Assembly (NCBI RefSeq): GCF_022321485.1
Contig: NZ_JAKOGG010000014.1
Location: forward strand, 35,216-99,215
DNA from: Shewanella electrica
GTDB lineage: Bacteria; Pseudomonadota; Gammaproteobacteria; Enterobacterales; Shewanellaceae
Length of the DNA: 64,000 nt
Direction of reading: 5' to 3'
Shown: one piece after another, positions 54,105 to 63,415 of the stretch
Position numbering within the stretch: the first letter of the stretch is position 1
Layout of the letters: each line of letters starts with the position of its first letter
Notes under the pieces: generated by a model
The model's database searches: none
What the model was told of the DNA's origin: nothing
The model's input: the letters and a program-made list of their open reading frames with translations, nothing else
Position numbers and translations under genes: made by a program

Positions 54105-56276
54105 ATGCAACGGGCTTTTTCATTCATAGATAGTGTGCAACCACGCTTCAGTAAAACTCCACTCAGCGCCGCAATTACCTTGTTATTGGCAACATCGGCA
54201 TTGCCGGCTGTTGCCGATGACGCAGCGGCCGCACCTGACACACGCAATATCGAGGTAGTCTTAGTCGAAGGCAAATACATTGTTAACGATCAATTAGATA
54301 CAGCGACTGGCTTGGGGCTGACGCTGAAAGAAACTCCGCAGTCAGTCAGTATTATGACTGAGCAACAAATTATCGACTTAGGCTTAGGCTCGCTGACTGA
54401 CGTCGTCAACAGTGCTGCTGGCGTGTCATCACGCGCTTATGACAGTTCTCGCAACTCTTTTTCATCTCGTGGCTTTAGCATCGACAACTACCAAATTGAT
54501 GGTGTTCCGGTGCAATGGGATGGCGGTTCCAGCGCCGGTGAAACCCAAACTGACACCGCCTTATATGAGCGAGTCGAAATTGTACGCGGCGCTACTGGCT
54601 TGCTAACCGGTGCGGGTCAACCTTCAGCCTCGATCAACTTAGTGCGCAAACACGCCGACAGCCAAGTGCTGAGTGGTTACGCCTCTGTCAGCGCCAGCCG
54701 CTGGAATACCTATCGTGGTGAAGTGGATGTCAGTAATGCATTGAACGAGTCTGGCTCGGTGCGCGGCCGCACGGTTTTAGTCTATGAAGATGGCGATTCC
54801 TATGTGGATTACGCTGGCAACAAGAAGTCGGTGATTTATGGCGTAGTCGACGCTGATATTACCGACAATACCTTGCTGCGCGTGGGCGCGAGTTACCAAG
54901 ATAATGACCCCACCGCATCGCAATGGGGCGGCTTGCCGATATTTTACAGTGACGGCAGCCGCACCGACTGGCAACGCTCTGACACCGTTGGCGCGAAATG
55001 GACCTATTGGGCCACCAAGCACAAAACCTACTTTGTGAATTTAGAGCACCAATTTAACCAAGATTGGCAAGCGCGCTTTAACTACAATCGCACCGAAAGT
55101 AGTTCGGCGATGAAACTACTGTACCTTGCCGGTTCTCCCGATCGCGACACCGGTTTGGGCATGACTACCAGTCCCGCGCATTACGATAATGAACGCGTAC
55201 AGGACGACTTTGGTGTACGCCTCACTGGCAAATATTCGCTATTTGGTCGCCAACATGAGCTGGTGTTGGGTGCCAACCATAGCAAACAAGATTTTGATTA
55301 CTTCACCTACAGCCCGCTCAGCCGGCCAGCCGTGGGCAATTTCTTCGAATGGGATGGCAATATCGCTGAGCCAGAATGGTCTCCGCGCGCGCCAATGCAG
55401 CGGTTGACTACCGAACAAACCGGCTACTACGCGGCCACGCGCTTCTCACTAACTGATGATTTTAAAGTGATTGCTGGTGCACGTGTTGCCGATTGGGAGC
55501 GCAAAGATTTATTGAACGAGACGAGCTTTGGCAAAGATGGCGTAGTCGTGCCCTATGCTGGCGCGCTGTACGACCTCTCCGAAAACTACACGCTGTACGC
55601 CAGCTATACCGAGATTTTCCAACCACAAGACAATCTCGATGTTGATGGCAATTATCTCGATCCGCTCACTGGCATCAACTATGAAGCTGGGGTAAAAAGT
55701 CAGTTCCTTGATGATGCACTGCACCTAACACTCACCGTGTTCCGCACCGAACAAGAAAACTTTGCCGTACAAGTGTTAGATTTTGTACCAACCGATGATC
55801 AGATGGTGGCGTTCCGCGCTGCTGATGGTGTTACCAGCAAAGGTTTTGAAGTTGAAGTGGTCGGTGATATTACCGATAACTGGAAAATCAGCGCCAACTA
55901 TACCCAGTTTGATGCCACCGAAGAGAATGCCGATGGTGAATCAAATACGGTGAATACGCGCTTCCCAAGCAAATTGTTCCGCCTATTTACGGTATACAAC
56001 TGGCAGGATTTTAGTGTCGGCGGCGGGGTTAACTGGGAAGGCGAAAGTTATACCATCGTTAACAATGCTGGCACCCAGAGTCGCGAGAAAGTAGGACAGG
56101 GCGCTTATGCGTTAGTTAACCTGATGGCGCGCTACGATATTACCCCGCAGCTATCAGCGCAGTTAAACATAGACAACCTGTTTGATAAAACCTACTACAG
56201 TCAGATCGGTTTCTACACTCAGCTAGCCTACGCCGAGCCAAGAAACGCCACATTGACGCTGCGCTACAAATTCTAA
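54105..56276 (+). CDS. TonB-dependent siderophore receptor (FhuE/FpvA-like)
   Basis: A 723-residue outer-membrane receptor with a signal peptide (cut near ALPAVADD, residue ~38), a TonB-box-like IEVVLVEG, a plug domain with LKETPQSVSIMTEQQI and SSRGFSIDNYQIDGVPV, then a 22-strand barrel ending in LRYKF. The plug sequence is of the ferric hydroxamate/pyoverdine receptor type (FhuE-like). The ligand cannot be read from sequence. A Fur box lies upstream and a terminator downstream; no biosynthesis or ABC transporter genes are adjacent, so it probably takes up xenosiderophores. Confidence 0.9.
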   Translation: MQRAFSFIDSVQPRFSKTPLSAAITLLLATSALPAVADDAAAAPDTRNIEVVLVEGKYIVNDQLDTATGLGLTLKETPQSVSIMTEQQIIDLGLGSLTDVVNSAAGVSSRAYDSSRNSFSSRGFSIDNYQIDGVPVQWDGGSSAGETQTDTALYERVEIVRGATGLLTGAGQPSASINLVRKHADSQVLSGYASVSASRWNTYRGEVDVSNALNESGSVRGRTVLVYEDGDSYVDYAGNKKSVIYGVVDADITDNTLLRVGASYQDNDPTASQWGGLPIFYSDGSRTDWQRSDTVGAKWTYWATKHKTYFVNLEHQFNQDWQARFNYNRTESSSAMKLLYLAGSPDRDTGLGMTTSPAHYDNERVQDDFGVRLTGKYSLFGRQHELVLGANHSKQDFDYFTYSPLSRPAVGNFFEWDGNIAEPEWSPRAPMQRLTTEQTGYYAATRFSLTDDFKVIAGARVADWERKDLLNETSFGKDGVVVPYAGALYDLSENYTLYASYTEIFQPQDNLDVDGNYLDPLTGINYEAGVKSQFLDDALHLTLTVFRTEQENFAVQVLDFVPTDDQMVAFRAADGVTSKGFEVEVVGDITDNWKISANYTQFDATEENADGESNTVNTRFPSKLFRLFTVYNWQDFSVGGGVNWEGESYTIVNNAGTQSREKVGQGAYALVNLMARYDITPQLSAQLNIDNLFDKTYYSQIGFYTQLAYAEPRNATLTLRYKF

Positions 56277-56628
56277 GTTAGCCGCTTAGCTCGCAAAACT
56301 AGCCGATAGGTGCAACATAACGCCTATCGGCTTTTTTGTTAATGGTTGCCATGTAGTCATCTATACTTATTGCTAACCGTTTGCTGCTACTCGGTAATCA
56401 CTGCGCCATTACGATGTTTGACTTTGGGATAAATGGACTTAACCAAATAAACATAACCACTATTGCTACTTTCATAAGAAGCTCACTACATAGTGTTTGT
56501 TGCTCCACCAAGTCCGCGCGCCCACATACATTTAATGCGAGTTGTCCCAAGTTAGGCAAAAGCTTGTCGGTTTGGCTTGTCACGTCTAGAACGTGAGTTT
56601 TCCAACATAATCGTAAAGGGATGTTGAT
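56277..56628. other. intergenic region before the sulfatase
   Basis: 352 bp holding the receptor's terminator and the sulfatase promoter region. The ribosome site AAAGGGATG is visible near 56617. No convincing ORF or operator. Confidence 0.5.
56301..56338 (+). terminator. terminator of TonB receptor gene
   Basis: A ten-bp stem AGCCGATAGG/CCTATCGGCT (56301-56310 with 56323-56332), a 12-base loop, then six T. Confidence 0.88.
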
Positions 56629-58182
56629 ATGAAAAAATCGTTAATTGCCACGGCGTTGCTGTCGTCAATGACCATCGTCCCCGCTATTACTGCGGCCGAG
56701 GCGAGTCACCCAAATATTCTGATTATTTTCCCCGACGATGTCGGCTGGACCAACGTCAGCGCCTACGGACGCGGCGTGATTGGCTATCAAACGCCAAATA
56801 TCGACCGTCTGGCTAAAGAAGGCATTATGTTTACCGAACATTATGCTCAGCCATCGAGTACTGCGGGACGCGCCGCGTTGATAACCGGGCAATATCCGAT
56901 ACGCAGCGGCTTGACCACCGTTGGACGTCCTGGGGCAAGATTGGGGCTCAGCAGTAAAACACCAACATTAGCCGAGGTGCTCAGAGAACAAGGCTATCGC
57001 AGCGGGCAATTTGGTAAAAATCACCTTGGTGACCGCAACGAACACTTGCCAACGGTGCATGGCTTTGATGAGTTTTTCGGTAATCTTTATCACCTCAATA
57101 CGGAAGAGGAACCAGAGCAATACGATTATCCGAAAGACCCTGAGTTTAAAAAGAAATTTGGTACTCGCGGCGTACTACATTGTTACGCAACGAATAAGGA
57201 TGATAAAACCGACGACCCACGTTTTGGCAAAGTAGGCAAACAAACTTGCGAAGATACTGGACCACTAACCAGTAAGCGTATGGAAACGGTTGATGATGAG
57301 TTTATCGCCGCTGCAGAAAAGTTTATGCAGCAAAGCAAGGATAGCGATAAACCATTTTTTGTTTGGTTGAACACCAGCCGGATGCACATGTTTACCCATC
57401 TGCGTGAATCCCATCGCTATTTAGCGGCTGATTCCAATACCGAACACGACATGTATGGCGGCGGTATGATTGAACACGACATGCAGATTGGGGATTTACT
57501 GGATGCGATGAAAAAAATGGGCGTGCTAGATAACACTATCATCGTCTATTCAACCGATAATGGCCCCGAACATAGCGCGAAAACTCATGGCGGCACCACA
57601 CCGTTTCGCGGTGAAAAAATGACGACTTATGAGGGCGGGGTACGTGTGCCGATGATTGTGCGCTGGCCCGGTCACATCCCTGCTGGTGAACTGCGCACTG
57701 GGATTCAGTCGCACATGGATATTTTTAGCACACTCGCCGCGGCGGCAGGCGTACCCGATGTACATCAAAAAATGCTTAAGGAACGTAAGCAGTTCATTGA
57801 TGGGGTGAACAACCTTGATTATTGGGAAGGCAAAACCCAAGAGAGTGCGCGTAACAGCTTCATTTATTATTACGAATCCAGCATCAAAGCGATCCGCTAT
57901 AAACAGTGGAAGTTAAATTTCGAAACCAGCGAAACGTACTACGATCCGTACTTAAAACAAAAATTCCCTATTATCTTCAACTTGCATATGGACCCTTACG
58001 AGTCATTTGCTTCAACGTTAGATCGTTCTCAAGCGCTGCAACGTAAACAATGGTTGAATGAGCCAGTCCAAGAACTGTTGATGGAGCACATCAAATCACT
58101 GCAAGAGTATCCACCGGTGCAAAAAGCCGACACGCATGACTTTAGTGAGCTGATCACTGAGCTGCAAAAAGGTAAAGATTAG
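56629..58182 (+). CDS. periplasmic Ser-type sulfatase
   Basis: A 517-residue protein with a signal peptide (MKKSLIATALLSSMTIVPAITA, cut near residue 22-23) and an alkaline-phosphatase-fold sulfatase domain. N-terminal metal site is NILIIFPDDVGW. The formylglycine signature reads S77-T-A-G-R81-AALITGQ; the usual Cys is Ser, so maturation would need an anaerobic radical SAM anSME. Further metal residues are in YSTDNGPEHS and the GKNHLGD lysine/histidine. Arylsulfatase or polysaccharide sulfatase are both possible. No anSME gene is in the window. It ends in a terminator. Confidence 0.9.
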   Translation: MKKSLIATALLSSMTIVPAITAAEASHPNILIIFPDDVGWTNVSAYGRGVIGYQTPNIDRLAKEGIMFTEHYAQPSSTAGRAALITGQYPIRSGLTTVGRPGARLGLSSKTPTLAEVLREQGYRSGQFGKNHLGDRNEHLPTVHGFDEFFGNLYHLNTEEEPEQYDYPKDPEFKKKFGTRGVLHCYATNKDDKTDDPRFGKVGKQTCEDTGPLTSKRMETVDDEFIAAAEKFMQQSKDSDKPFFVWLNTSRMHMFTHLRESHRYLAADSNTEHDMYGGGMIEHDMQIGDLLDAMKKMGVLDNTIIVYSTDNGPEHSAKTHGGTTPFRGEKMTTYEGGVRVPMIVRWPGHIPAGELRTGIQSHMDIFSTLAAAAGVPDVHQKMLKERKQFIDGVNNLDYWEGKTQESARNSFIYYYESSIKAIRYKQWKLNFETSETYYDPYLKQKFPIIFNLHMDPYESFASTLDRSQALQRKQWLNEPVQELLMEHIKSLQEYPPVQKADTHDFSELITELQKGKD

Positions 58183-58245
58183 CATCGAAATACCAACGGT
58201 GGCGGTGCTTGCCCCGTCATCTGAACCGAACATAGGTCGTTAAAC

Positions 58246-58284
58246 AAAGCCAGCGTACCGCTCATGTCGAGCGGCTGGCTTTTT
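58246..58284 (+). terminator. terminator of sulfatase gene
   Basis: Bipartite stem (AAAGCCAG with CTGGCTTT, then CCGCTC with GAGCGG) interrupted by a bulge, followed by T-run, 64 bp after the stop. Confidence 0.8.
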
Positions 58285-58395
58285 CTGCGAATGACGTTCA
58301 TGCCCCGCCGCCATCTTCATCACGGTTTTCAATTCCTGCCAAAACTGCTGTAATGCGCAGCGGACTCGACAGCGTGGATAGGGAAAACGTAAAAC

Positions 58396-59550
58396 ATGAT
58401 GGACGATATTGTTGCGCAGGCACTTAAGCCGTTAATGCCACGAGGCAGTATTCTGTACACCGCGCGACGTTTTCCCGATTGGGAAATTGTGGCCGTTACC
58501 GACCCGACTTGGCCCATTTACACCGACACGCCAAGTTATGCCGTCATCACCATGCACGACGGTACGCTTTATTATGTGCCGCTTGCTGCGCCGGGCCGTT
58601 TTGCTTCGCCGCCGTCAGATATGGTCAAAAGCATTGAGTTGCATTCGATTCCCGCCACCTTGATGGAGCAGATCTACAAGAGAAAACAGCGACTGCAAAT
58701 CTTTTACATGAGCACGTTACTCATCGCACTTATCGCCAGTTACTTGGTGCCGCGCCTCATCAGAGATTATCGACAACAGCAATATCAGCGAGACATTGCC
58801 ACCGTTACCGATCTCATGATGGAGAAGGAGCGCAAACAACAGCAGCTTGTGCACCAGCGTTCAGCAGACCGCCGCGCGCTTTATCTGCGCGTAGCCGAGT
58901 TAACCGCTCAAGCAGGCGACGTTTGGGTACTGACCAATGCAGCTGAGCCTGTCGTCGCGTCTTTGTCACCCAATCATTTTGCCATTGGACTCGGGCTAGC
59001 GACCGTGGCCGCTAAAGTGGTGAAAGATGAAAATCCGGCAGGGGATTTTTTGGCCAATGAGGACAAATACGGTTACCGCATCATGCTGAGGTTGCCGAGC
59101 GATACCATCGCTTTTTCACAAAGCAACATCTCCTTTTCCAACACAGCAAACAGCAGCCACCATGCCGAAGCGTCCGGCGTGACCGTCACGGTAGCGACCA
59201 AATATACCGATGAGGAAATCGCCGCGCAGATTGCTAATAATCCCAACATTCGCTCTCGCGCAGAGTTAGAAGAATTTTATCCCGCGTTAAAAGATGGCTA
59301 TGAGCGCCGCCAATACCGGATTACTGCTGAAGAGTTAGCGACCGGAGAGTTAACATTCAACAATATTCGGGTAGAGAAGCTGGCGCTTGATAAACCTAAT
59401 ACCACCTATTTTATCTCAGCCACCAATGCCAATTTACCGAAAGCAGAGCAAAAACGTTTAGTTGATCAGCTTATTTCCACGTTCAACATTTCACGCCAAG
59501 CGTTGGCGCAATGTTGCCAATGGCAGCAGGTTACAGTTAGCCGTGACTAG
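58396..59550 (+). CDS. unknown single-pass membrane protein
   Basis: A 384-residue protein I do not recognise. Residues 1-100 are soluble, with a beta-rich stretch (PSYAVITMHDGTLYYVPLA). One membrane helix follows (about 102-122), then a coiled coil (about 124-165, rich in Q, R, E) and a larger C-terminal domain (170-384) containing FLANEDKYGYRIMLRL and TTYFISATNANLPKAEQKRL. A CC pair lies at the C-terminus. ATG 58396 follows a GGGA site. There is no signal peptide and no known motif. The upstream sulfatase ends in a terminator, so it is probably transcribed alone. Confidence 0.75.
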   Translation: MMDDIVAQALKPLMPRGSILYTARRFPDWEIVAVTDPTWPIYTDTPSYAVITMHDGTLYYVPLAAPGRFASPPSDMVKSIELHSIPATLMEQIYKRKQRLQIFYMSTLLIALIASYLVPRLIRDYRQQQYQRDIATVTDLMMEKERKQQQLVHQRSADRRALYLRVAELTAQAGDVWVLTNAAEPVVASLSPNHFAIGLGLATVAAKVVKDENPAGDFLANEDKYGYRIMLRLPSDTIAFSQSNISFSNTANSSHHAEASGVTVTVATKYTDEEIAAQIANNPNIRSRAELEEFYPALKDGYERRQYRITAEELATGELTFNNIRVEKLALDKPNTTYFISATNANLPKAEQKRLVDQLISTFNISRQALAQCCQWQQVTVSRD

Positions 59551-59746
59551 CCCTAAGAGTTCTCAACTAGAGCAATAAATCTTGCAAAGCTGGGCGTAGC
59601 TGGCGCCTGCAATACGCAAAACCGATAGCGTGTCGCCCTGTACTTTACTTGCTGTGGCTGTCGCCGCTTATCCATAGGGATAAATGCGCTCAACGCGCAA
59701 ATCTTATACTGTGGAGAAAACTGGCAGATGAAGTTAAGGATGTTTT

Positions 59747-61138
59747 ATGGCGCTAACCTATCGTATTGAGACTGACAGCATGGGTGAAGTTCAAGTGCCT
59801 GCTGACGCGCTGTACCAAGCGCAAACCCAGCGCGCGGTAAATAATTTCACCATCAGTGGCTACCAAATGCCTAAAGAGTTGATTGTGGCGTTGGCCTACA
59901 TCAAGCAGGCTGCGGCGCATACCAATGCCAAGCTCGGTAACTTAGATCCTCAGATGGCCGCTGCCATCGGGCAAGCGGCGCAATCTGTCATCGGCGGCCA
60001 ATACTTCGATCAGTTTCCCATAGACGTATTTCAGACCGGCTCGGGTACCAGCACCAACATGAACGCCAATGAAGTGCTGGCAACTTTGGCGAGCCAGATA
60101 TTGCAGCAACCCGTCAGCCCCAACGATCACGTCAATATGGCGCAAAGCAGTAATGATGTGATCCCCGCGGCGATTCAAGTTAGCGCCGCCATCGCCACTG
60201 AGCACCGTTTGTTACCCGCACTTGACCATCTAACCGTCACACTTAAACACAAACAACAGCAACTGGCTGGCATAGTTAAAACGGGCAGAACACATTTGAT
60301 GGACGCTATGCCGATTACTTTCGAGCAAGAACTGAGTGGTTGGCAAGCGCAAATACGCCATGCTGCTCGAACTATTACGGCGACGTTAGCTAGTGTAAAA
60401 GCACTCGGGCAAGGCGGTACAGCAGTCGGCACTGGTATCAACGCGCCAGCAAATTTTACCGCTGAGTTCTGTCAACAGCTCAGCCAACTAACGGCGTTAG
60501 CATTTGTGCCAAGTGACAATTTTTATTTTAACCTCGCCAGTCAAGATGCGGTGGTCGCGCTGTCCGGCCAACTAAAAACGCTCGCCGTGGCATTGATGAA
60601 GATCAGCAATGACTTACGCTGGATGAACTCAGGGCCGCTGGCTGGGCTGGGGGAAATAGAATTACAAGCATTGCAACCTGGCTCATCCATCATGCCGGGC
60701 AAGGTCAACCCAGTGATCCCTGAAGCCGTGGCAATGGCGGCGGCCCAAGTTATCGGCAATGACACCACCATTACCGTGGCAGGGCAGTCAGGCAACTTTC
60801 AGCTCAACGTTATGCTGCCAGTGATTGCCCACAACCTGCTCGAATCGATTCATCTGCTAACCAATGCCAGCCTCGCTTTGGCAGATAAAGCCATCGCGCC
60901 ATTCACCGTACGGCAAGACAATATTGAGAAAAACCTTGGGAAGAATCCGATCCTCATCACCGCGTTAAATCCGGTCGTTGGCTACTTGAAAGCAGCCGCT
61001 ATTGCCAAAAAAGCCTACAAAGAAGGCCGAGCGATTATTGATGTGGCACAAGAGGAAACCGAACTGAGCAGAAGTGAGTTAGAGCAGTTGCTTGATCCGC
61101 TTAAACTCACTCAAGGTGGCGTGGGGAAAAGTAAATAG
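59747..61138 (+). CDS. fumC: class II fumarate hydratase
   Basis: The 463-residue protein is a homotetrameric, iron-free fumarase interconverting fumarate and malate. Visible are GSGTSTNMNANEV, the catalytic-His region GRTHLMDAMP, and the superfamily signature GSSIMPGKVNP (residues 312-322) with its catalytic serine. The FumC/aspartase ambiguity is resolved by length, the start YRIETDSMGEVQVP and overall pattern. ATG 59747 follows AAGGA. FumC enzymes often back up Fe-S fumarases under iron limitation or oxidative stress, but no Fur or SoxS site was seen. Confidence 0.95.
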   Translation: MALTYRIETDSMGEVQVPADALYQAQTQRAVNNFTISGYQMPKELIVALAYIKQAAAHTNAKLGNLDPQMAAAIGQAAQSVIGGQYFDQFPIDVFQTGSGTSTNMNANEVLATLASQILQQPVSPNDHVNMAQSSNDVIPAAIQVSAAIATEHRLLPALDHLTVTLKHKQQQLAGIVKTGRTHLMDAMPITFEQELSGWQAQIRHAARTITATLASVKALGQGGTAVGTGINAPANFTAEFCQQLSQLTALAFVPSDNFYFNLASQDAVVALSGQLKTLAVALMKISNDLRWMNSGPLAGLGEIELQALQPGSSIMPGKVNPVIPEAVAMAAAQVIGNDTTITVAGQSGNFQLNVMLPVIAHNLLESIHLLTNASLALADKAIAPFTVRQDNIEKNLGKNPILITALNPVVGYLKAAAIAKKAYKEGRAIIDVAQEETELSRSELEQLLDPLKLTQGGVGKSK

Positions 61139-61203
61139 CAGCAATTAGTTTTACATTATTAAGGGATAACTGCAGCAGATTGCCGAAATGGCGGTAAGTC
61201 ATC

Positions 61204-61347
61204 AACAACGCGCCACTCACCGCCGTTATTTATTGGTTCTCAAGTCACGTTGCGGTGGTGATTCTGGCGACTGCGTTTGTTAAATACACGGCTAACGAAC
61301 GTGCTGGGCCATTAGAATCGCAAGGAGACGTTTACCCATCGTGTTAG
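61204..61347 (+). pseudogene. C-terminal gene remnant, copy A
   Basis: An open 47-codon frame without a start, ending in TAG. The translation NNAPLTAVIYWF...VKYTANERAGPLESQ has a hydrophobic stretch and a polar tail. The same sequence, further decayed, recurs at 61933-62086. A lost membrane-protein gene is the simplest reading; family not recognised. Its last bases overlap the minus-strand gene ending at 61344. Confidence 0.4.
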
Positions 61348-61724
61348 AACATTGACGATGATACAGGCAAGCGATGGCGACGATACATTGATCGCCGAAA
61401 CATCACGTAAAAACCGTAAGTCAGCAAACAGATAGCAAGCAAAGGAAAGATTTTTTCGGGCAGATATTTGAAGATGGCCAACGCCGAAAGTACATATAAA
61501 AATGGCAGCAAGTCATACACCAGTTTCGGCATATTGCCAGATTTGCGCCGTATTTCCGGGTCTGTTCGGCGGTTTTGCGAACGTAGCGCATAGATCCTAG
61601 CACCAAGCACAAACAACACTATGCTAGAGAGCAGGGCATAGTCAGGTTCCAGCTTCATAAAGCTAACAGCACCGAGCGTCATATAGGCATACGGCAGCAG
61701 TTCGTACAGTGGTCTTGTCAACAT
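61344..61724 (-). CDS. small membrane protein with two tandem repeats
   Basis: A 126-residue protein with four predicted helices. Residues ~5-47 and ~68-112 are related: LYELLPYAYMTLGAVSFMK and VYDLLPFLYVLSALAIFKY align, each followed by a second hydrophobic helix and a basic end (YALRSQNRR; VMFRRSMYRRHR). So the protein looks like an internal duplication of a two-helix unit. ATG 61724 follows AAGGATTGTTT. Function unknown; no family recognised. Confidence 0.65.
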   Translation of the reverse strand: MLTRPLYELLPYAYMTLGAVSFMKLEPDYALLSSIVLFVLGARIYALRSQNRRTDPEIRRKSGNMPKLVYDLLPFLYVLSALAIFKYLPEKIFPLLAICLLTYGFYVMFRRSMYRRHRLPVSSSMF

Positions 61725-62131
61725 AAACAATCCTTCGCGTTAATTCCCATCGGTATGGTGGTACCGCCTCTTTGCGGCATTCCACGCCAATAACATCCTT
61801 GTTTAAAGATTGAGTATAGCCAGCTTAGTCAGCATGAGTAACTTAAAGAGAGGAAAAATAAGACGGATAGCATACACAGCGTGGCATGAAGCAAGACAAG
61901 AAATGTTTTACTATCCGAAGCGTCGCCACTCTAACAACGGCCGAGTGTCGCTAGTAACGTATTATTGGCAATATTTTAATGAGGCTAAAAGTCGTCTAGT
62001 GACGTTGCCGTGGTGATTTATACATGGCTGACGAAAGTGCTGGACCATTAGAGGTTGAAAGCGCAACGCTGAAGGCTCCAAGCTAACGGTAAATTGGCAA
62101 ACGACTCTCAAGTATTTATAGGAAACTAAAA
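61725..62131. other. 407-bp region holding a decayed repeat
   Basis: No intact gene. A short basic frame (61834-62016) has no ribosome site and overlaps remnant copy B. The remainder is the promoter side of the two flanking genes. Confidence 0.45.
61933..62086 (+). pseudogene. C-terminal gene remnant, copy B (frameshifted)
   Basis: Resembles 61204-61347. It shares the AACAACG start, the GACGTTGCCGTGGTGATT core, and the end ACGAAAGTGCTGGACCATTA (ADESAGPLE against ANERAGPLE). About 20 bases of copy A are missing here, which shifts the frame. Ends at TAA 62084-62086. Interpreted as a decayed duplicate. Confidence 0.4.
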
Positions 62132-62617
62132 ATGACTGCGCTGACCTTATTCCCTCGACCTGATAGCACGCGTTTTATCGAGTTGAAACTCAATGACATT
62201 AAGCAAGGGGTGGACTTTATTCTCTTCTCACTGGAGAACTTTTCCCACGCGCAAGAAGACCATCTTGCACTCAGCATCAACGAACGCGGAAACCAAGACT
62301 TCCCAGCGATTAATCTTCAGAAAAATGGCCAACTGTTCCTCTTTCAAATCTACGTCAGCGCTCAACACTCAAGCCTTGAGGAAGGTTGGTACACGCTGGT
62401 AGAAAATGCTATCGACGTGGCGCCTGAAGCATTAATTTCTACGGTATGGGATGAGCCTAGCGATGATTTCTTCCAAGCCAGCTTCGCCGATGGACTGATG
62501 TTTGCTAATTCCCTGTTAGTTGCTAAGGCAACGCTTGTAGGCCTACTTGAGAAATATACAGATGACATACCCGCGTGGCTGAATCACGGAAAATTCGTAA
62601 ACCTCGGAATTATCTGA
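62132..62617 (+). CDS. hypothetical protein, 161 residues
   Basis: An acidic, soluble protein of mixed alpha/beta character with no signal peptide, membrane helix or known motif (MTALTLFPRPDSTRFIELKL...; end HGKFVNLGII). ATG 62132 follows TAGGAAACTAAAA, a usable ribosome site. Size and acidity would suit an immunity or accessory protein of an accessory cluster, but no toxin is next to it. It converges with the minus-strand frame ending at 62624. I do not recognise a family. Confidence 0.6.
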   Translation: MTALTLFPRPDSTRFIELKLNDIKQGVDFILFSLENFSHAQEDHLALSINERGNQDFPAINLQKNGQLFLFQIYVSAQHSSLEEGWYTLVENAIDVAPEALISTVWDEPSDDFFQASFADGLMFANSLLVAKATLVGLLEKYTDDIPAWLNHGKFVNLGII

Positions 62618-63415
62618 CACACCTCAACGCGAACCTAGCAATAAGCAGTCAAGCCACGCAATGAGCACTATCGGAGATACAGATAAAATGATGCCATCGG
62701 CATCGATAAAAGCACTGGCAAAGTGATCTTGAAAATATTTGACTGCCTGGGTTTCTCTCAAAACCACAGGCACTTGTGTCATGAGACCGTATGAGACAAG
62801 CGGTATTTGAGTATATTGAGGTTGATTACAATCGGACCAGACGGCATAGTGCTCTTGGTTATTTAAGCCCAGAAAACTTTGAATTAAAAAGAGCCTAGCA
62901 AAATGATGTCTGTTTACTTGGTCGCACAAGAAAAAAACCTTGAGGCCGCTTGGAATTAGTTGTGTTTGTCCAACTATCGAACGAGCAATGGCAATGGCTG
63001 GCACGTATCAGAAATTAATAATGCACTTGTTTAATCAAGTTGGTTGGCCGTCATGGGCCAGGGCGGGAGCACACTTCGTTTGTTTCTTAAACAAGTCGTA
63101 TTCGAGCTTAAAAACTAAGTCAATTTCCACAAAATTTGCCGAGAAAATACAAATTAGTTCGTTCAAAAGATAAACTCATTGCTTATTTGATGAACGAATA
63201 GGTTAGTGTGCTCTCACCCTGGTCATGGGCAAGCATAAGCTCAGTGTAGGCCTGAGTGTCAGCACATAATAAATGCTATGCTTCCCATATTTCATTAAAA
63301 TAGATAAAAATCAATATGCTAAGGCATATGGCGGTATATTGACGTAGTGATGACGTCACTTATTAACAAACTACTGACATACATTTATGACTCTAACACT
63401 TGAGGGTCATACGAA
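62618..63415. other. low-density region before the XRE gene
   Basis: Holds only the doubtful minus-strand frame (62624-63004), one arm of a 13-bp inverted repeat (63209-63221), a six-bp hairpin (63314-63329) and the 8-bp palindrome TGACGTCA within AGTGATGACGTCACT (63347-63361), possibly an operator for the XRE regulator. Confidence 0.45.
62624..63004 (-). CDS. doubtful ORF, 126 residues
   Basis: An open frame with GTG start and no ribosome site. The sequence contains [21 protein letters not shown] and a hydrophobic C-terminus ([20 protein letters not shown]). It could be a gene fragment or chance. Its stop is 6 bp from the convergent ORF at 62132-62617. No family recognised. Confidence 0.3.
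   Translation of the reverse strand: MPAIAIARSIVGQTQLIPSGLKVFFLCDQVNRHHFARLFLIQSFLGLNNQEHYAVWSDCNQPQYTQIPLVSYGLMTQVPVVLRETQAVKYFQDHFASAFIDADGIILSVSPIVLIAWLDCLLLGSR

Noticed and set aside
56381-56596. 71-aa ORF upstream of the sulfatase
   Set aside because: Opposite-strand frame of equal length, no ribosome site and no recognisable protein character.
61810-62016. 68-aa basic ORF
   Set aside because: TTG start without ribosome site; its 3' half coincides with the decayed repeat copy B.
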